From contig DATKZT010000031.1 of the NCBI GenBank assembly GCA_035527845.1, forward strand, positions 29,446 through 93,445: a stretch of DNA of 64,000 nucleotides, read 5' to 3'. This DNA comes from JAUWKC01 sp035527845 (lineage in GTDB: Bacteria > Planctomycetota > Phycisphaerae > Sedimentisphaerales > Anaerobacaceae). The translations under genes were made by a program, and so were the position numbers. Below, in pieces: positions 35,471 through 43,722 of this stretch (position 1 is the stretch's first letter; each line of letters opens with the position of its first letter). The notes beneath the pieces were generated by a model that searched no databases, had not been told where the DNA came from, and saw only the letters and a list, made by a program, of their open reading frames with translations.

Positions 35471-35686
35471 TCAGCGTACGGGGGCGGACTTGAGGACCAC
35501 GTTTTCGGCCTTGGGCCCTTTTTGTCCCTCAACCACGTCGAAAGTGACCTGGTCGCCCTCGTGGAGGGTCTTGAAACCTTCGCTGGCAATACCCGAGTAG
35601 TGCACGAAGATGTCACGGCCGTCGCCAGTGGAGATGAACCCATACCCCCTTCGTGGGTTGAACCACTTAACTGTTCCCTCCGACAT
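35471..35686 (-). CDS. csp: cold-shock-domain protein
   Basis: The 71-residue protein is a full cold-shock domain: GTVKWFNPRRGYGFI with the RNP1 motif, G-R-D-I-F-VHY with RNP2, then GQKGPKAENV. It should bind single-stranded RNA or DNA. A strong AAGGAG ribosome binding site sits 8 bases before the ATG, and there are 112 bases to the upstream HU-like gene. Confidence 0.92.
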   Translation of the reverse strand: MSEGTVKWFNPRRGYGFISTGDGRDIFVHYSGIASEGFKTLHEGDQVTFDVVEGQKGPKAENVVLKSAPVR

Positions 35687-35798
35687 TGCAAAATACTCCT
35701 TACGAACTACTTTGCCGGGACCAAACTACCGCTCGTCGGCTCCACGTGCCTGCCAAATCAGGGCTGCTCCCTTGTGTGGAGCGAGAGCATTTCCCAGC

Positions 35799-36116
35799 TC
35801 AAACCCGCTTTGCTTCAGCTGACTTGGACGCACGCTCGCAGAGGTTCTGTCTCATCAGCCGACCCATCTTGAACTTAACAGTCCTCTTCGTGGGCACGTC
35901 CACTCGCTCAAGTGTCTTGGGATTTTGTGCGGTTCTGGCGGCCCTGCTTCTCGTCTCGAAGACGCCGAAGTCACGGAACTCCAGGCGATTGTCTCGACGT
36001 AATTCCGTAATTATCTCATCGAGAAAAGCTTGAACTATGCGCTTGACCAGAATCCTCTTGGCCTGTGTACGTTCCGAAATGCGAATGATAAGCTCTTTCT
36101 TTGTAACTGTTGCCAT
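35799..36116 (-). CDS. HU/IHF family DNA-binding protein
   Basis: The 105-residue protein has the HU/IHF fold: VTKKELIIRISERTQAK, VQAFLDEIITELRRDNRLEF, RDFGVFETRSRAARTAQNPK (the DNA-binding arm with NPKT) and VKFKMGRLMRQNL. It bends DNA and compacts the chromosome. The C-terminus is about ten residues longer than usual and basic. GAGG lies 6 bases before the ATG, and an AT-rich stretch (about 36150-36170) gives a promoter-like TTATAT. The interval 36117-36765 upstream is otherwise without genes or structures that I recognise. Confidence 0.9.
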   Translation of the reverse strand: MATVTKKELIIRISERTQAKRILVKRIVQAFLDEIITELRRDNRLEFRDFGVFETRSRAARTAQNPKTLERVDVPTKRTVKFKMGRLMRQNLCERASKSAEAKRV

Positions 36117-36765
36117 AGGCTACCTCACTTCAGGAAACGGCGATTCGAGAAAATGAAAATATATAATCAAGGATAGTTGCCCTTAGGTCAATTAAGTCAA
36201 GCTTCATGGTCATCCGTTCTCTCATCCCACGCGTCAGCGAGCCCACCTTTGCCCTTCTTTTCGGCGCCGCCTTATCCTGCCGTATAGGAAAAGCCGGCCC
36301 AACCAGGACCGCCGAAATATCGCAACTCACTATACAGCAACGACTTCTAAACCGCAAGTGATTTTTGCACAAAAAAATTCGCGTCTCCAAAAACACCGAT
36401 TTGCTGAGCAAAGTGCCGACTATTCGGCGGCGATTCTGTGTGGGCGGGCAGCCCTGAAAATGGATGATGCCAGATTGCCTCGCGGCGGGGTGCGGGCCGC
36501 CTATAGGGCCGCCGAACCGTGTTCTTGCCCACGAGCCATATATTTGTAAGTGCTTTATTTAGCCGTACTTATGTAATTATGTTTGAATTGGCGAGGCGGT
36601 CGTGCTCCCCGCCCGGCAGGCAGTTTTGACAACTTAGGCTCAGCCGCTCAGCAGCGGGTCGACCATGGGCGTGCTGTCAGGTTGGGATAACTCGGCGTAA
36701 TCGCAGCGGGTGCGTGTTGTGATTTGCGAGGTTCTGCAAAAAGCCCCGCACTACAGAATGTAATG

Positions 36766-36793
36766 TTGACCGACAGGGCCTTATCGGCATAAT
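36766..36793 (+). promoter_or_regulatory. promoter upstream of signal peptidase I
   Basis: TTGACC (36766-36771), a 16-base spacer and CATAAT (36788-36793). The expected start near 36800 leaves a leader of about 145 bases that contains a terminator-like hairpin. Confidence 0.5.
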
Positions 36794-36857
36794 TGGTGGT
36801 TCCATATATGTCGCGCGACTTTGGAAGTTGCCGGATATGTGGACGCAATAGCGTTTG

Positions 36858-36899
36858 CGGCGGCCTTGGGAATGTATTGCCGCCGTGTTTAATGTTTTG
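36858..36899 (+). terminator. terminator-like hairpin in the signal peptidase leader
   Basis: CGGCGGC (36858-36864) pairs perfectly with GCCGCCG (36879-36885) over a 14-base loop and is followed by T-rich TGTTTAATGTTTTG. It may end a short RNA of about 90 bases or attenuate lepB. Confidence 0.4.
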
Positions 36900-36943
36900 T
36901 TGAATTACGGTTGTAATGTTTGTGTTGTGAGTTGACAAGCGAT

Positions 36944-38476
36944 ATGGCTTCAGCCGAAAAACCCAAAGCTGGTTCAAAGAAAGTCTCTCGAAAGGACAGG
37001 GCTGCCGAGGTTGCAAATACCTTTGAGTGGCTGATAACGGCTTTTGTCTTGGCGTTCTTGTTTCGTGCATTCGTAATGGAGGCGTTCCGAATACCGACGG
37101 GCAGCATGGCAGATACGCTCAAAGGCGCTCATTTTCGGCTCCGTTGTGTGCAATGCGGATACCGGTATGACTACGGCTTGGGTAATTTCCGGCTGCCGCG
37201 GGACACACTGCCGAGACGTCCTCTCAAGCCGATGCCATCGCGCTGCCCGAGCTGCGGTTATTACTATCCGACGGGTGCGATAGGGGCACTGGCGAACGGC
37301 GACCGAATACTCGTGCTCAAGTGCATCTATCAGTTCCTTGAGCCGAGACAATGGGATGTGGTCGTGTTCAAGAATCCGCTGAATCCCTCGGAGAATTACA
37401 TCAAGCGGCTGATCGGTCGCCCGGGGCAGGCGGTGGAGATTATCGACGGTGACATCTACATCGACGGCGCAATCAGCCGCAAGCCTCCGAAGGTACAGGA
37501 CGAGTTGTGGATGGTCGTGTATGACAATGACTATCAGCCGGTTCGGCCCCGTCAGGGTCCGTTCAATACCGAGTCCTGGGAGCAGCCGTTCAAGAGCGTC
37601 GCGGGCTCGCAGTGGCAGGTGGACGCCGCCGAGCCGACCAGATTCTCTCTTAGCGGCGCCGGCCAGGACGTACATACCATGATTTATGACACGTCGGCGG
37701 GCAACGATTTCAAGACGACCTACGCTTACGATGACGTCAGAGACTATAGCAATATGCCATATTGCAGCGACCTGATGGTTCGTTTTTACGCCGCTCGGGG
37801 GGAAGGGCCGGGTCGGGTCGGCATAGCAATGAGCAAGTATGAGACACGCTATGAGGCGTGGGTCGATTCATCCGGGCAGATGGTAATTACAAAAGCGGCC
37901 GGGGATGGCCCAGCGGAGGAATTGGCGCGTCGCGGCATCGATATGGACGGCGAGCGCGGGCCAAGTCTGGTCAAATTCTCCAACGTCGACCACGAGCTGA
38001 TTTTCCAGTTCGGCGCAGAAGTGCTGACTTACGACCTGGGCACAAGCCCTGGTGACGCGGGCGAGCGAAAGACGGACATTCAGCCGCAAGTAAAGATCTT
38101 CGGCTCGGGCGCCATGACCCTGTCGCACGTGGCGATCTTCAGGGACATCCACTACACGGAGAAGAAATACGCCAACAGTTACGAGACGGGCCGCGCGGTT
38201 GAGGGCAATCCTCTCAGGCTCGAGGCGGATGAGTTTTTCGTATTAGGTGACAACAGTCCGAACAGTGAGGACGGCAGGTGGTGGAGCACGCCTGGAAAGG
38301 GAAATAACGGCGTTTCCTACCGGGCCGGGATCGTGCCGCGCGACTACCTGGTGGGAAAGGCGATGTTTGTTTATTGGCCCAGCGGCTTTCGCCCGGACCC
38401 GAGGTTTCCATTCGGCATTATCCCCAATGTGGGCCAGATGCGGTTCATCTACGGCGGCTCCGGCCAGAGCCCGTAA
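36944..38476 (+). CDS. lepB: signal peptidase I with zinc ribbon and large insertion
   Basis: The 510-residue protein is about twice the size of common signal peptidase I. After a basic N-terminus and an anchor helix (about 28-45) comes the catalytic serine in FRIPTGSMADTLKGAHF (about 51-67). A zinc-ribbon-like insertion follows (CVQCGYRYDYG and CPSCGYYYP, about 71-113). The catalytic lysine is in N-Y-I-K-RLIGRPGQAVEI (about 158-173), a beta-rich insertion spans about 185-420, and the last box is FFVLGDNSPNSEDGRWW (about 430-446). It removes signal peptides from exported proteins at the outer face of the membrane. I preferred ATG 36944 to the TTG at 36920. The insertion has a look of a sugar-binding or LamG-like domain; this is inference. 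Confidence 0.87.
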   Translation: MASAEKPKAGSKKVSRKDRAAEVANTFEWLITAFVLAFLFRAFVMEAFRIPTGSMADTLKGAHFRLRCVQCGYRYDYGLGNFRLPRDTLPRRPLKPMPSRCPSCGYYYPTGAIGALANGDRILVLKCIYQFLEPRQWDVVVFKNPLNPSENYIKRLIGRPGQAVEIIDGDIYIDGAISRKPPKVQDELWMVVYDNDYQPVRPRQGPFNTESWEQPFKSVAGSQWQVDAAEPTRFSLSGAGQDVHTMIYDTSAGNDFKTTYAYDDVRDYSNMPYCSDLMVRFYAARGEGPGRVGIAMSKYETRYEAWVDSSGQMVITKAAGDGPAEELARRGIDMDGERGPSLVKFSNVDHELIFQFGAEVLTYDLGTSPGDAGERKTDIQPQVKIFGSGAMTLSHVAIFRDIHYTEKKYANSYETGRAVEGNPLRLEADEFFVLGDNSPNSEDGRWWSTPGKGNNGVSYRAGIVPRDYLVGKAMFVYWPSGFRPDPRFPFGIIPNVGQMRFIYGGSGQSP

Positions 38477-38492
38477 CCTGGGGTTTGCCGTT

Positions 38493-38990
38493 TCAAATGG
38501 GCTGTATTTCTGCGGAGATTCTGTCTGGTTCTCTCATGGCAACGGAGGGAGCGAGAAAGACAGCGGCGATGTACGCCAAAATGCTGATCAGCAGTATCAA
38601 ACATGCGCGAATCAGGGTGGAGTAGTTGATAGTATCGGCGCTGGAGGCCCCGAAGCAGCCGCAGCTAATGTCGAGGCCGCGGTACAGGGCCGAGGCGATG
38701 ACGAAGGTGAACATTGCCGCCATTGCAGCACTCGCCAGCAGGGCGCCGCTGACAAAGATTCCGCCGACCAGACATATACCGACGAGCAGTTCCAGCCACG
38801 GAAGCGTCATGGCGACCAGCATTCCAAGCCTGGGTCCGACCAGCTCATACTCGTACACGGCCGAGAGAAAGTCGTAAGGCTGGCGTATCTTCGGCAGACT
38901 GCTCCATATAAAGAGGCAACCGAGAGCCAATCTAACAATGAAAGACAACCCGGGAATGAATTGCCGTCGTTTTGCTCTATTGAATTTCAT
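38493..38990 (-). CDS. MauE/DoxX-like redox membrane protein (cassette A)
   Basis: The 165-residue protein has four helices (about residues 14-34, 45-65, 73-93 and 115-140). It matches the MauE/DoxX family: F-I-W-SSLPKIRQPYDFLSAVYE in the first part and the cysteine motif ISCGCFGASS (about 100-109). MauE is needed for making the many disulfides of the methylamine dehydrogenase light chain. It is the last gene of cassette A, 13 bases after the C39-rhodanese gene. The start is the ATG at 38990 with AGGGG upstream; a longer frame would read through the stop region of its neighbour. The second cassette keeps only a remnant of it (42505-42591). Confidence 0.78.
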   Translation of the reverse strand: MKFNRAKRRQFIPGLSFIVRLALGCLFIWSSLPKIRQPYDFLSAVYEYELVGPRLGMLVAMTLPWLELLVGICLVGGIFVSGALLASAAMAAMFTFVIASALYRGLDISCGCFGASSADTINYSTLIRACLILLISILAYIAAVFLAPSVAMREPDRISAEIQPI

Positions 38991-39003
38991 AATTACATTT
39001 CCC

Positions 39004-40146
39004 CTACTTGTCCTTCTTTGCCACCCATTCGTTCCAGCCGCCCTTGAATATGGAGACATTCGAGAAGCCGTCTTCGAGTAGTCTGACGGCGACTTTCTCG
39101 GCGAACCGGCAGCCGGCGCTTTGACAATAAACGACAATCTTGACGTCCCTGCCGATTTGGCTTGTCACCCCTTCGAACTGCCACTCATTGGCGTCCACCG
39201 GAATACTGATGGCGCCTTCCAGATGGCCCGCTTCGAAGTCCGAGGCGTACCGGGCATCCACAAAGACAGCGTCGCCGTTATCAAGCAGGTCACCAGCCTC
39301 TTTTTCATTTATCTTCGGAATGAAATTTACGAGGTGCGCCTGCTGGACGGAAGAAGCGGCGTTCGCGTGAGCAAGGAAGCCTTCTTCGTTGGCGAAGTGA
39401 TAAATGAATGCTGCAAGCAGGGCGAGCAGGGCAATCGCCGCAGCTTGTGCTCCTGATAGGGCGAGTAATTTACGGCGGGAGTTTAGCAGCGTCTGGGGAA
39501 GCCATCGCCTCCCCCAACGCACGATTAGAATCATAGCCAGAGTCAGACCCGCGTATATTCCAAATCGTTTCTTAGCCGGAGCGAAGATAGCGCCAAGTTG
39601 AATCGGTTCGGTAGATAGAACCAAACCGGCTCCGTCCCAGCGAGGCGCTAATTCATGAAACGGCGTCAATCTCAGCGGCCCAGGCGGACTAAACAGCCTT
39701 GCCTCGTCGTTCTGTATCCCCAGAAACAGCTCGTAATGGTCGTATTGTCTGGATGTTGGTTGAGATTTCACGTGAAGGATTACCGGATAAGGGCAATTGC
39801 GAAGGACATTCGCGGTCATTTTGCCTGCCGGCACGCCATATAGCCCGTTATCCTCTGCGGCCTTTTTCAACTCGCCCAATACACTACCCTCACTTGACCC
39901 GATATACTGAGGCTTCATTAGCTGCCGGAACTCAAGGTTCTCCCGGCCGAGAATTTTCATCGCGGTATAAACACAATACAGGCCACAGTAGGGGCCGGAC
40001 GATTTGTGTGGTGCAGCCGCGGTTTCAGATGCTTTTTGGCTGTTCTGCGCTGCCGCATCTATTTCCCCGGCAGCCAGAACAGCCAGGCTGCAAACACACA
40101 CTATGAAACATCGGCCTGAGTTGGTGACAACACTGAAATTGGACAT
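39004..40146 (-). CDS. C39-peptidase/rhodanese membrane fusion (cassette A)
   Basis: The 380-residue protein has a signal peptide, then a C39-type cysteine-peptidase-like domain (GPYCGLYCVYTAMKILG with the catalytic Cys, about residue 52, and D-H-Y-E-L-F-L-G with the His, about 140), two membrane helices (about 192-212 and 232-250), and a rhodanese domain (VFVDARYASDFEAGHLEGAI and VVYCQSAGCRFAEKVAV with the active-site Cys, about 348). No ABC transporter domain is present, unlike peptide-exporting C39 proteins. The start is the ATG at 40146 with AAAGG 5 bases upstream; the gene starts 2 bases after the stop of the preceding gene. The related copy is at 42606. Confidence 0.75.
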   Translation of the reverse strand: MSNFSVVTNSGRCFIVCVCSLAVLAAGEIDAAAQNSQKASETAAAPHKSSGPYCGLYCVYTAMKILGRENLEFRQLMKPQYIGSSEGSVLGELKKAAEDNGLYGVPAGKMTANVLRNCPYPVILHVKSQPTSRQYDHYELFLGIQNDEARLFSPPGPLRLTPFHELAPRWDGAGLVLSTEPIQLGAIFAPAKKRFGIYAGLTLAMILIVRWGRRWLPQTLLNSRRKLLALSGAQAAAIALLALLAAFIYHFANEEGFLAHANAASSVQQAHLVNFIPKINEKEAGDLLDNGDAVFVDARYASDFEAGHLEGAISIPVDANEWQFEGVTSQIGRDVKIVVYCQSAGCRFAEKVAVRLLEDGFSNVSIFKGGWNEWVAKKDK

Positions 40147-40148
40147 CA

Positions 40149-41435
40149 CTACCTTTCCGAAGGTTTGAGCCGCCGGAACACAAGGGCAATAACAGCCGCA
40201 ACAATAATAAGGCCAATCAGTATTAAAGCCCATGCGTGAGAAGGCCCTGATTCGGCAGCAGGCTTTCGCTCAGGCTCCCTGACATCTTGCGGCGCCGTCC
40301 GCTTTGTATCTTGAAGACCCGTCGGCTGGTTAGGAGCAACCTCACTTTTCTCGATGGTTGTGTCTACAGACTTAGTTTTGACCTCGCCCTTTAGGTGTTC
40401 GATCTCCTTATCCAATCTAACAATAAAAGCCTGGTCGACATATGCCACCGGCTTACCGTTTTGCCATCTGAACTTCAAATCGGGCATGTCTCTAATGAAT
40501 ACCCGAATACCGTCAGGTAAATCCACCTTGAAAGCCCCCAAAGCCTCAAAATCCGGGTCCAGTTTGACTTCACTTGTTTCATATTTATAGTGGTACGTCT
40601 TTCTACTTCCATCGCGAAAGCTGACGGCATGCGTAAAATATGCAAGTTTTGGCACAAATGCCGTACCATCTTCACCTCTTATTTCCTGTAATTCCTTCAA
40701 ATCAAACACTACCTTGGAGCCTTGCACGCTGGGCCATTTTCTGGAGATTACAGTGTCATCAAACAGATCTTCTGCCCTCTTCTCGATGATCCATTTCATG
40801 GCCGTGTAGCCTTTTTCCGGAGCAATCCATGCGGTCACCTTTCCATATCGGGTGGTCCCTTCAAGGACAAAGCAATCCGTCCCATTGGTATTCTCTTTCT
40901 TGTCAAGCAGGTGAAGGTCCGCTGCCTCCGCAAGCAGGTCAGGTACACTTCTGTAACTACTGCCGTACATTTTGCCAAACAGAGGGCCGCTCCAATTGGG
41001 GTTCTCAACTAATGTGTTCAGTCTGTCCGTGTAGTTGTACCACAATAGTACCCTTCGAGCGTCAGGCCCCTCCGCAAATCGCATGCCTTCAAGATTGACG
41101 AACATATTACCGTCCGCGATGTCTTTTATAAAGTCGCTATTATGTAAATCGATGCTTCCATCGGTGTTTAATATCACGCGCTTTCCGACCCATTCCGCAC
41201 GATTAGTTTGACTATCCCGACGAAACACAAAATCAAATGTTTGAGGGAAAAGCTCATTGTCATTTGAATCGACCACCTGGAGGATTCTCATTGATACGGA
41301 CTGGAGGTAAGAAAGCGATTCCCTGTATCGCTGAAGAACCTCTGCACAACTGAGCCCTTCCGGCTGACCCAGTACACAAGTGGCAGTGGATAAAATGAGG
41401 CAGGTACCGAATACGAACCGGATGTTAGTCAACAT
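40149..41435 (-). CDS. membrane-anchored periplasmic protein, LolA-like (cassette A)
   Basis: The 428-residue protein has a signal peptide (MLTNIRFVFGTCLILSTATC), a large beta-rich part (about 25-330), a low-complexity linker (about 345-400, rich in T, P, E) and a C-terminal helix followed by KPSER, so it is anchored with the main part in the periplasm. The segment GKVTAWIAPEKGYTAMKWII is like the sheet of LolA/LppX-type lipid- or lipoprotein-binding domains; this is a weak likeness. LDPDFEALGAFKVDLPDG is shared with the copy at 43723. It lies between the Cys-rich peptide and the C39 gene. GGAAGG stands 8 bases before the ATG. Confidence 0.6.
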   Translation of the reverse strand: MLTNIRFVFGTCLILSTATCVLGQPEGLSCAEVLQRYRESLSYLQSVSMRILQVVDSNDNELFPQTFDFVFRRDSQTNRAEWVGKRVILNTDGSIDLHNSDFIKDIADGNMFVNLEGMRFAEGPDARRVLLWYNYTDRLNTLVENPNWSGPLFGKMYGSSYRSVPDLLAEAADLHLLDKKENTNGTDCFVLEGTTRYGKVTAWIAPEKGYTAMKWIIEKRAEDLFDDTVISRKWPSVQGSKVVFDLKELQEIRGEDGTAFVPKLAYFTHAVSFRDGSRKTYHYKYETSEVKLDPDFEALGAFKVDLPDGIRVFIRDMPDLKFRWQNGKPVAYVDQAFIVRLDKEIEHLKGEVKTKSVDTTIEKSEVAPNQPTGLQDTKRTAPQDVREPERKPAAESGPSHAWALILIGLIIVAAVIALVFRRLKPSER

Positions 41436-41554
41436 GATTATATCCTTCCCAAGAGGGAGGTTAGCCCCCTTCTCATATTGTGTTGCCTTCGTAACCAAAA
41501 AAGCCTTGCCCCATCAAGGCGGGGTCAAATGGGGCAAGGCCCCAAACAACCCGG

Positions 41555-41863
41555 TCAGCCGCTGCAGAACTCTGGTCTCCTTTTCTGACAACCCGTATAC
41601 TCGCAATCCCATCCCGTATTACTAATGGTGCAGTTTCCACTCGTTCCAGTCGAGCGGCAACAGGAGTCATGATTTGAACACGTTGAACCAGAAATCGCCG
41701 TGCAGTCGACGTCGCCCGATTCGCAGGGGTCGGCACTACAACAGGCGCTCCCAGCTTTCGTGCCAATATCTGTGCCTTGCACTAAGCAAGCATCCCGGGC
41801 GACAAGCAGTCCTACCATTACTGAAGCCACAGTCAGTAGCCGTGAAAAAGTCGCGTTTTTCAT
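41555..41863 (-). CDS. Cys-rich secreted peptide (cassette A)
   Basis: The 102-residue product has a signal peptide (MKNATFSRLLTVASVMVGLL, cut near residue 30) and about eleven cysteines after it: CCSADPCESGDVDC, CSNHDSCC, C-TISNTGWDCEYTGC and a last CSG. The spacing suggests a compact, disulfide-bonded peptide. It shares the pattern CEY--C---RP---C with the peptide at 45001. No family is recognised. It is the first gene of cassette A and lies downstream of the conserved leader at 42031-42331. Function might be a signal, toxin or surface peptide; unknown. Confidence 0.68.
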   Translation of the reverse strand: MKNATFSRLLTVASVMVGLLVARDACLVQGTDIGTKAGSACCSADPCESGDVDCTAISGSTCSNHDSCCRSTGTSGNCTISNTGWDCEYTGCQKRRPEFCSG

Positions 41864-42030
41864 AACAAACCTTTCTTTCTGGAATACTTATCCCTAAAAC
41901 GTATCACACAATTCACTTCGAACAACAGAATAAACACGATACCACCTGAAAAACGACAAAATCTACCATTTTACGTATTTGCCCATTCGCCATACCTCCC
42001 TTATTCTCAAATCAACACACCATACCATCC

Positions 42031-42331
42031 GTGCGCGATAAGCGCACACGCTCTATGTCTTCAAAATCCATCCTCAATCCAGATACCTACTTCCACGCCT
42101 TATCAGTGGCCCTGGTTCCGGCTGCCTTGGCTCGCTGTAAGCGTCAGCCCGGCTGAAAGCCGCGCTCAAACCTTCCGACTCTAAGAAGAACTCCCGCCGG
42201 CTTCCAAGAAGACACAACCATGGGGTACGGCACGGCCTGAAGCCTTCCTGTCGTTGATCTGCGCACAATTGTCAGGGAGGCCTCCATCCTTGTCAAGCAG
42301 GAAAATCAGGAATTGTCGATTTTTTTTCTTA
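42031..42331 (-). promoter_or_regulatory. conserved promoter and leader, copy 1 (cassette A)
   Basis: Minus strand, in order: an A-tract (42328-42321), TTGACA (42296-42291), a 17-base spacer, GACAAT (42273-42268), then a leader with GACAGGAAGGCTTCAGG, a conserved stretch containing GAGTTCTTCTTAGAGTCGG, TGATAAGGCGTGGAAGTA, and a hairpin GTGCGC-TTATC-GCGCAC near 42031-42047. The cassette A peptide starts about 170 bases further on. The same order occurs at 45588-45881 and, less complete, at 52955-53204. It could be a structured RNA or a conserved untranslated leader; no known riboswitch is recognised. Confidence 0.65.
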
Positions 42332-42420
42332 GAATCCAAGCCGGGCGACAGCCGACCGGCCGAAAGCACTCAGTGCCTTTGCTATCAAGCACTTAAGGCA
42401 CGACCAGGCCATTCAATCCT

Positions 42421-42495
42421 GACAGTCCGCGGGGCGTAGATTTTGCGGATTTTGCCCTGTTCGACGGCTGCTGCATTGAAGCGGCCGGCGAATTA
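42421..42495 (+). pseudogene. dockerin-type gene 3'-end remnant, copy 1
   Basis: Plus-strand codons read V-D-F-A-D-F-A-L-F-D-G-C-C-I-E-A-A-G-E, the dockerin-like C-terminus seen at the end of the GH31 gene at 46310-50239. There is no gene body before it and no stop; the frame runs into the MauE remnant. A second copy with its stop lies at 45990-46055. Confidence 0.6.
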
Positions 42496-42504
42496 GAAAT
42501 CGCC

Positions 42505-42591
42505 TTACAGGCTAAGACAGCCGAGAGCCAGGCACGCAAGAAAGAGAAAAGCACGCAGCAGTTTTTGCCCTTTGTGTCTATTGAACTTCAT
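42505..42591 (-). pseudogene. truncated MauE-like gene (cassette B)
   Basis: From the ATG at 42591 the frame reads MKFNRHKGQKLLRAFLFLAC, then LALGCLSL and a stop (TAA). This matches the first about 28 residues of the cassette A MauE protein (MKFNRAKRRQFIPGLSFIVR, then LALGCLF) with the same distance to the preceding C39 gene (14 bases versus 13). Immediately after lies the dockerin remnant, so the rest was lost by a deletion or recombination. Confidence 0.7.
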
Positions 42592-42605
42592 GACGGCAGC
42601 CTGCC

Positions 42606-43718
42606 TTACTCAGTGTTTTTTGTCTGCCATTGCCGCCAGCCGCCCTTGAATATGGAGACATTCGAGAAGCCGTCTTCGAGTAGTCTGACGGCGACTTTCT
42701 CGGCGAACCGGCAGCCGGCGCTTTGAGAGTAAACGACAATACGGACGTCCCTGGGAATGTGAGTCACTGCTTCCGCTATTTCCTCGCAGCTTGAATCAGC
42801 AGGTATATTGATCGCACCTTCAATATGGCCCGATTCGTAGTGTTCTGCAAGACGCGCGTCGATTATGACGGTATCGGAGCCGAGCAGTGTGGCGAGTTTG
42901 CGAATCTTTATTTTGGGGATAAAGGTGCCGGCATATTCCTTCATAATCCCAGACACTTCTGCCGGCTCAGCCAGAAGACCATAACCACAGAAAAAATGAA
43001 AAAGGAACGTGCATACCAAGGCCGATAACACTATGCCGCAGCATGTTCTTACCGATTGTGAAATCATATTTATGCGAGTAGTGACATTCATTTTCGGAGA
43101 AAGCTTGAGACACGCAATTACTGTAATTGTTACAAGAAGAAATATACATAAAGCTCTCATTATGGACTTCGTAAATACGGAAAACAGGCTAATTGGTTTG
43201 GGTGATAACAGGAGAGCAACACCATCCCAGCGCGACATAATATATCGAACAGTTACAAGCCTGATTCGTTCGGGTGGATTATAGAGTCTTGCTCTTCCAG
43301 ATTGCATACCAAGAAACAATTCGTAATGCGAATACTCTCCCCTTCGACTATTCTGCGACTTGACGTGAAGGACAGCGGGCAATTTCAAGTTCTTGAGTTC
43401 GAACGCACCCATTTTCTCCATCGGTTTTGCCACGATACCAAAATCTTCTGCTGCCTTTCTTAATTCAGCAACTGAACTTCCTTTTTGTGAACCGATATAG
43501 TTGGGGTCAATCAATTCTGAACAGTTGACATCGATGTTATAGATTCTGAGGACAGCGTACAGGCAATATATTCCGCAGTATCTGCCGGAGGCAAGTAGGT
43601 CTGAATCTGGCTTCAGGGTATCGCCTCCGGTGGCCGCGTGTTCTGCACAAGCAACGGCTGGCACCAACAGAACAGGCAGCAAGTACAACAGGAATTTGGA
43701 TTTGAGTCTGGGGATCAC
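42606..43718 (-). CDS. C39-peptidase/rhodanese membrane fusion (cassette B)
   Basis: The 370-residue protein is laid out like that of cassette A: signal peptide (LLYLLPVLLVPAVACA), C39-like domain (GRYCGIYCLYAVLRI; SHYELFLG), two helices (about 178-196 and 216-236), and a rhodanese domain (T-V-I-I-D-ARLAEHYESGHI; VVYSQSAGCRFAEKVAV). In this copy the first active-site cysteine of V-V-Y-C-Q-S-A-G-C is replaced by serine (V-V-Y-S-Q-S-A-G-C), so the rhodanese may have changed or lost activity. About 90 bases near the 3' end (42637-42727) are identical with cassette A, although most of the gene has diverged. It starts 4 bases after the preceding stop. Confidence 0.74.
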   Translation of the reverse strand: MIPRLKSKFLLYLLPVLLVPAVACAEHAATGGDTLKPDSDLLASGRYCGIYCLYAVLRIYNIDVNCSELIDPNYIGSQKGSSVAELRKAAEDFGIVAKPMEKMGAFELKNLKLPAVLHVKSQNSRRGEYSHYELFLGMQSGRARLYNPPERIRLVTVRYIMSRWDGVALLLSPKPISLFSVFTKSIMRALCIFLLVTITVIACLKLSPKMNVTTRINMISQSVRTCCGIVLSALVCTFLFHFFCGYGLLAEPAEVSGIMKEYAGTFIPKIKIRKLATLLGSDTVIIDARLAEHYESGHIEGAINIPADSSCEEIAEAVTHIPRDVRIVVYSQSAGCRFAEKVAVRLLEDGFSNVSIFKGGWRQWQTKNTE

Positions 43719-43722
43719 CGAT

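Noticed and set aside
36130..36411. 93-codon minus-strand ORF upstream of the HU gene
   Set aside because: No ribosome binding site and no protein-like pattern; overlaps the HU promoter region.
42080..42140. Cobalamin riboswitch in leader copy 1
   Set aside because: A GCCACTG and a GTGGAAG occur in suggestive order, but the GCCACTG is not kept in copies 2 and 3 and no B12-box is present.
42321..42328. T-run at the leader as a plus-strand terminator
   Set aside because: There is no stem before it; it is better read as an A-tract upstream of the minus-strand promoter.
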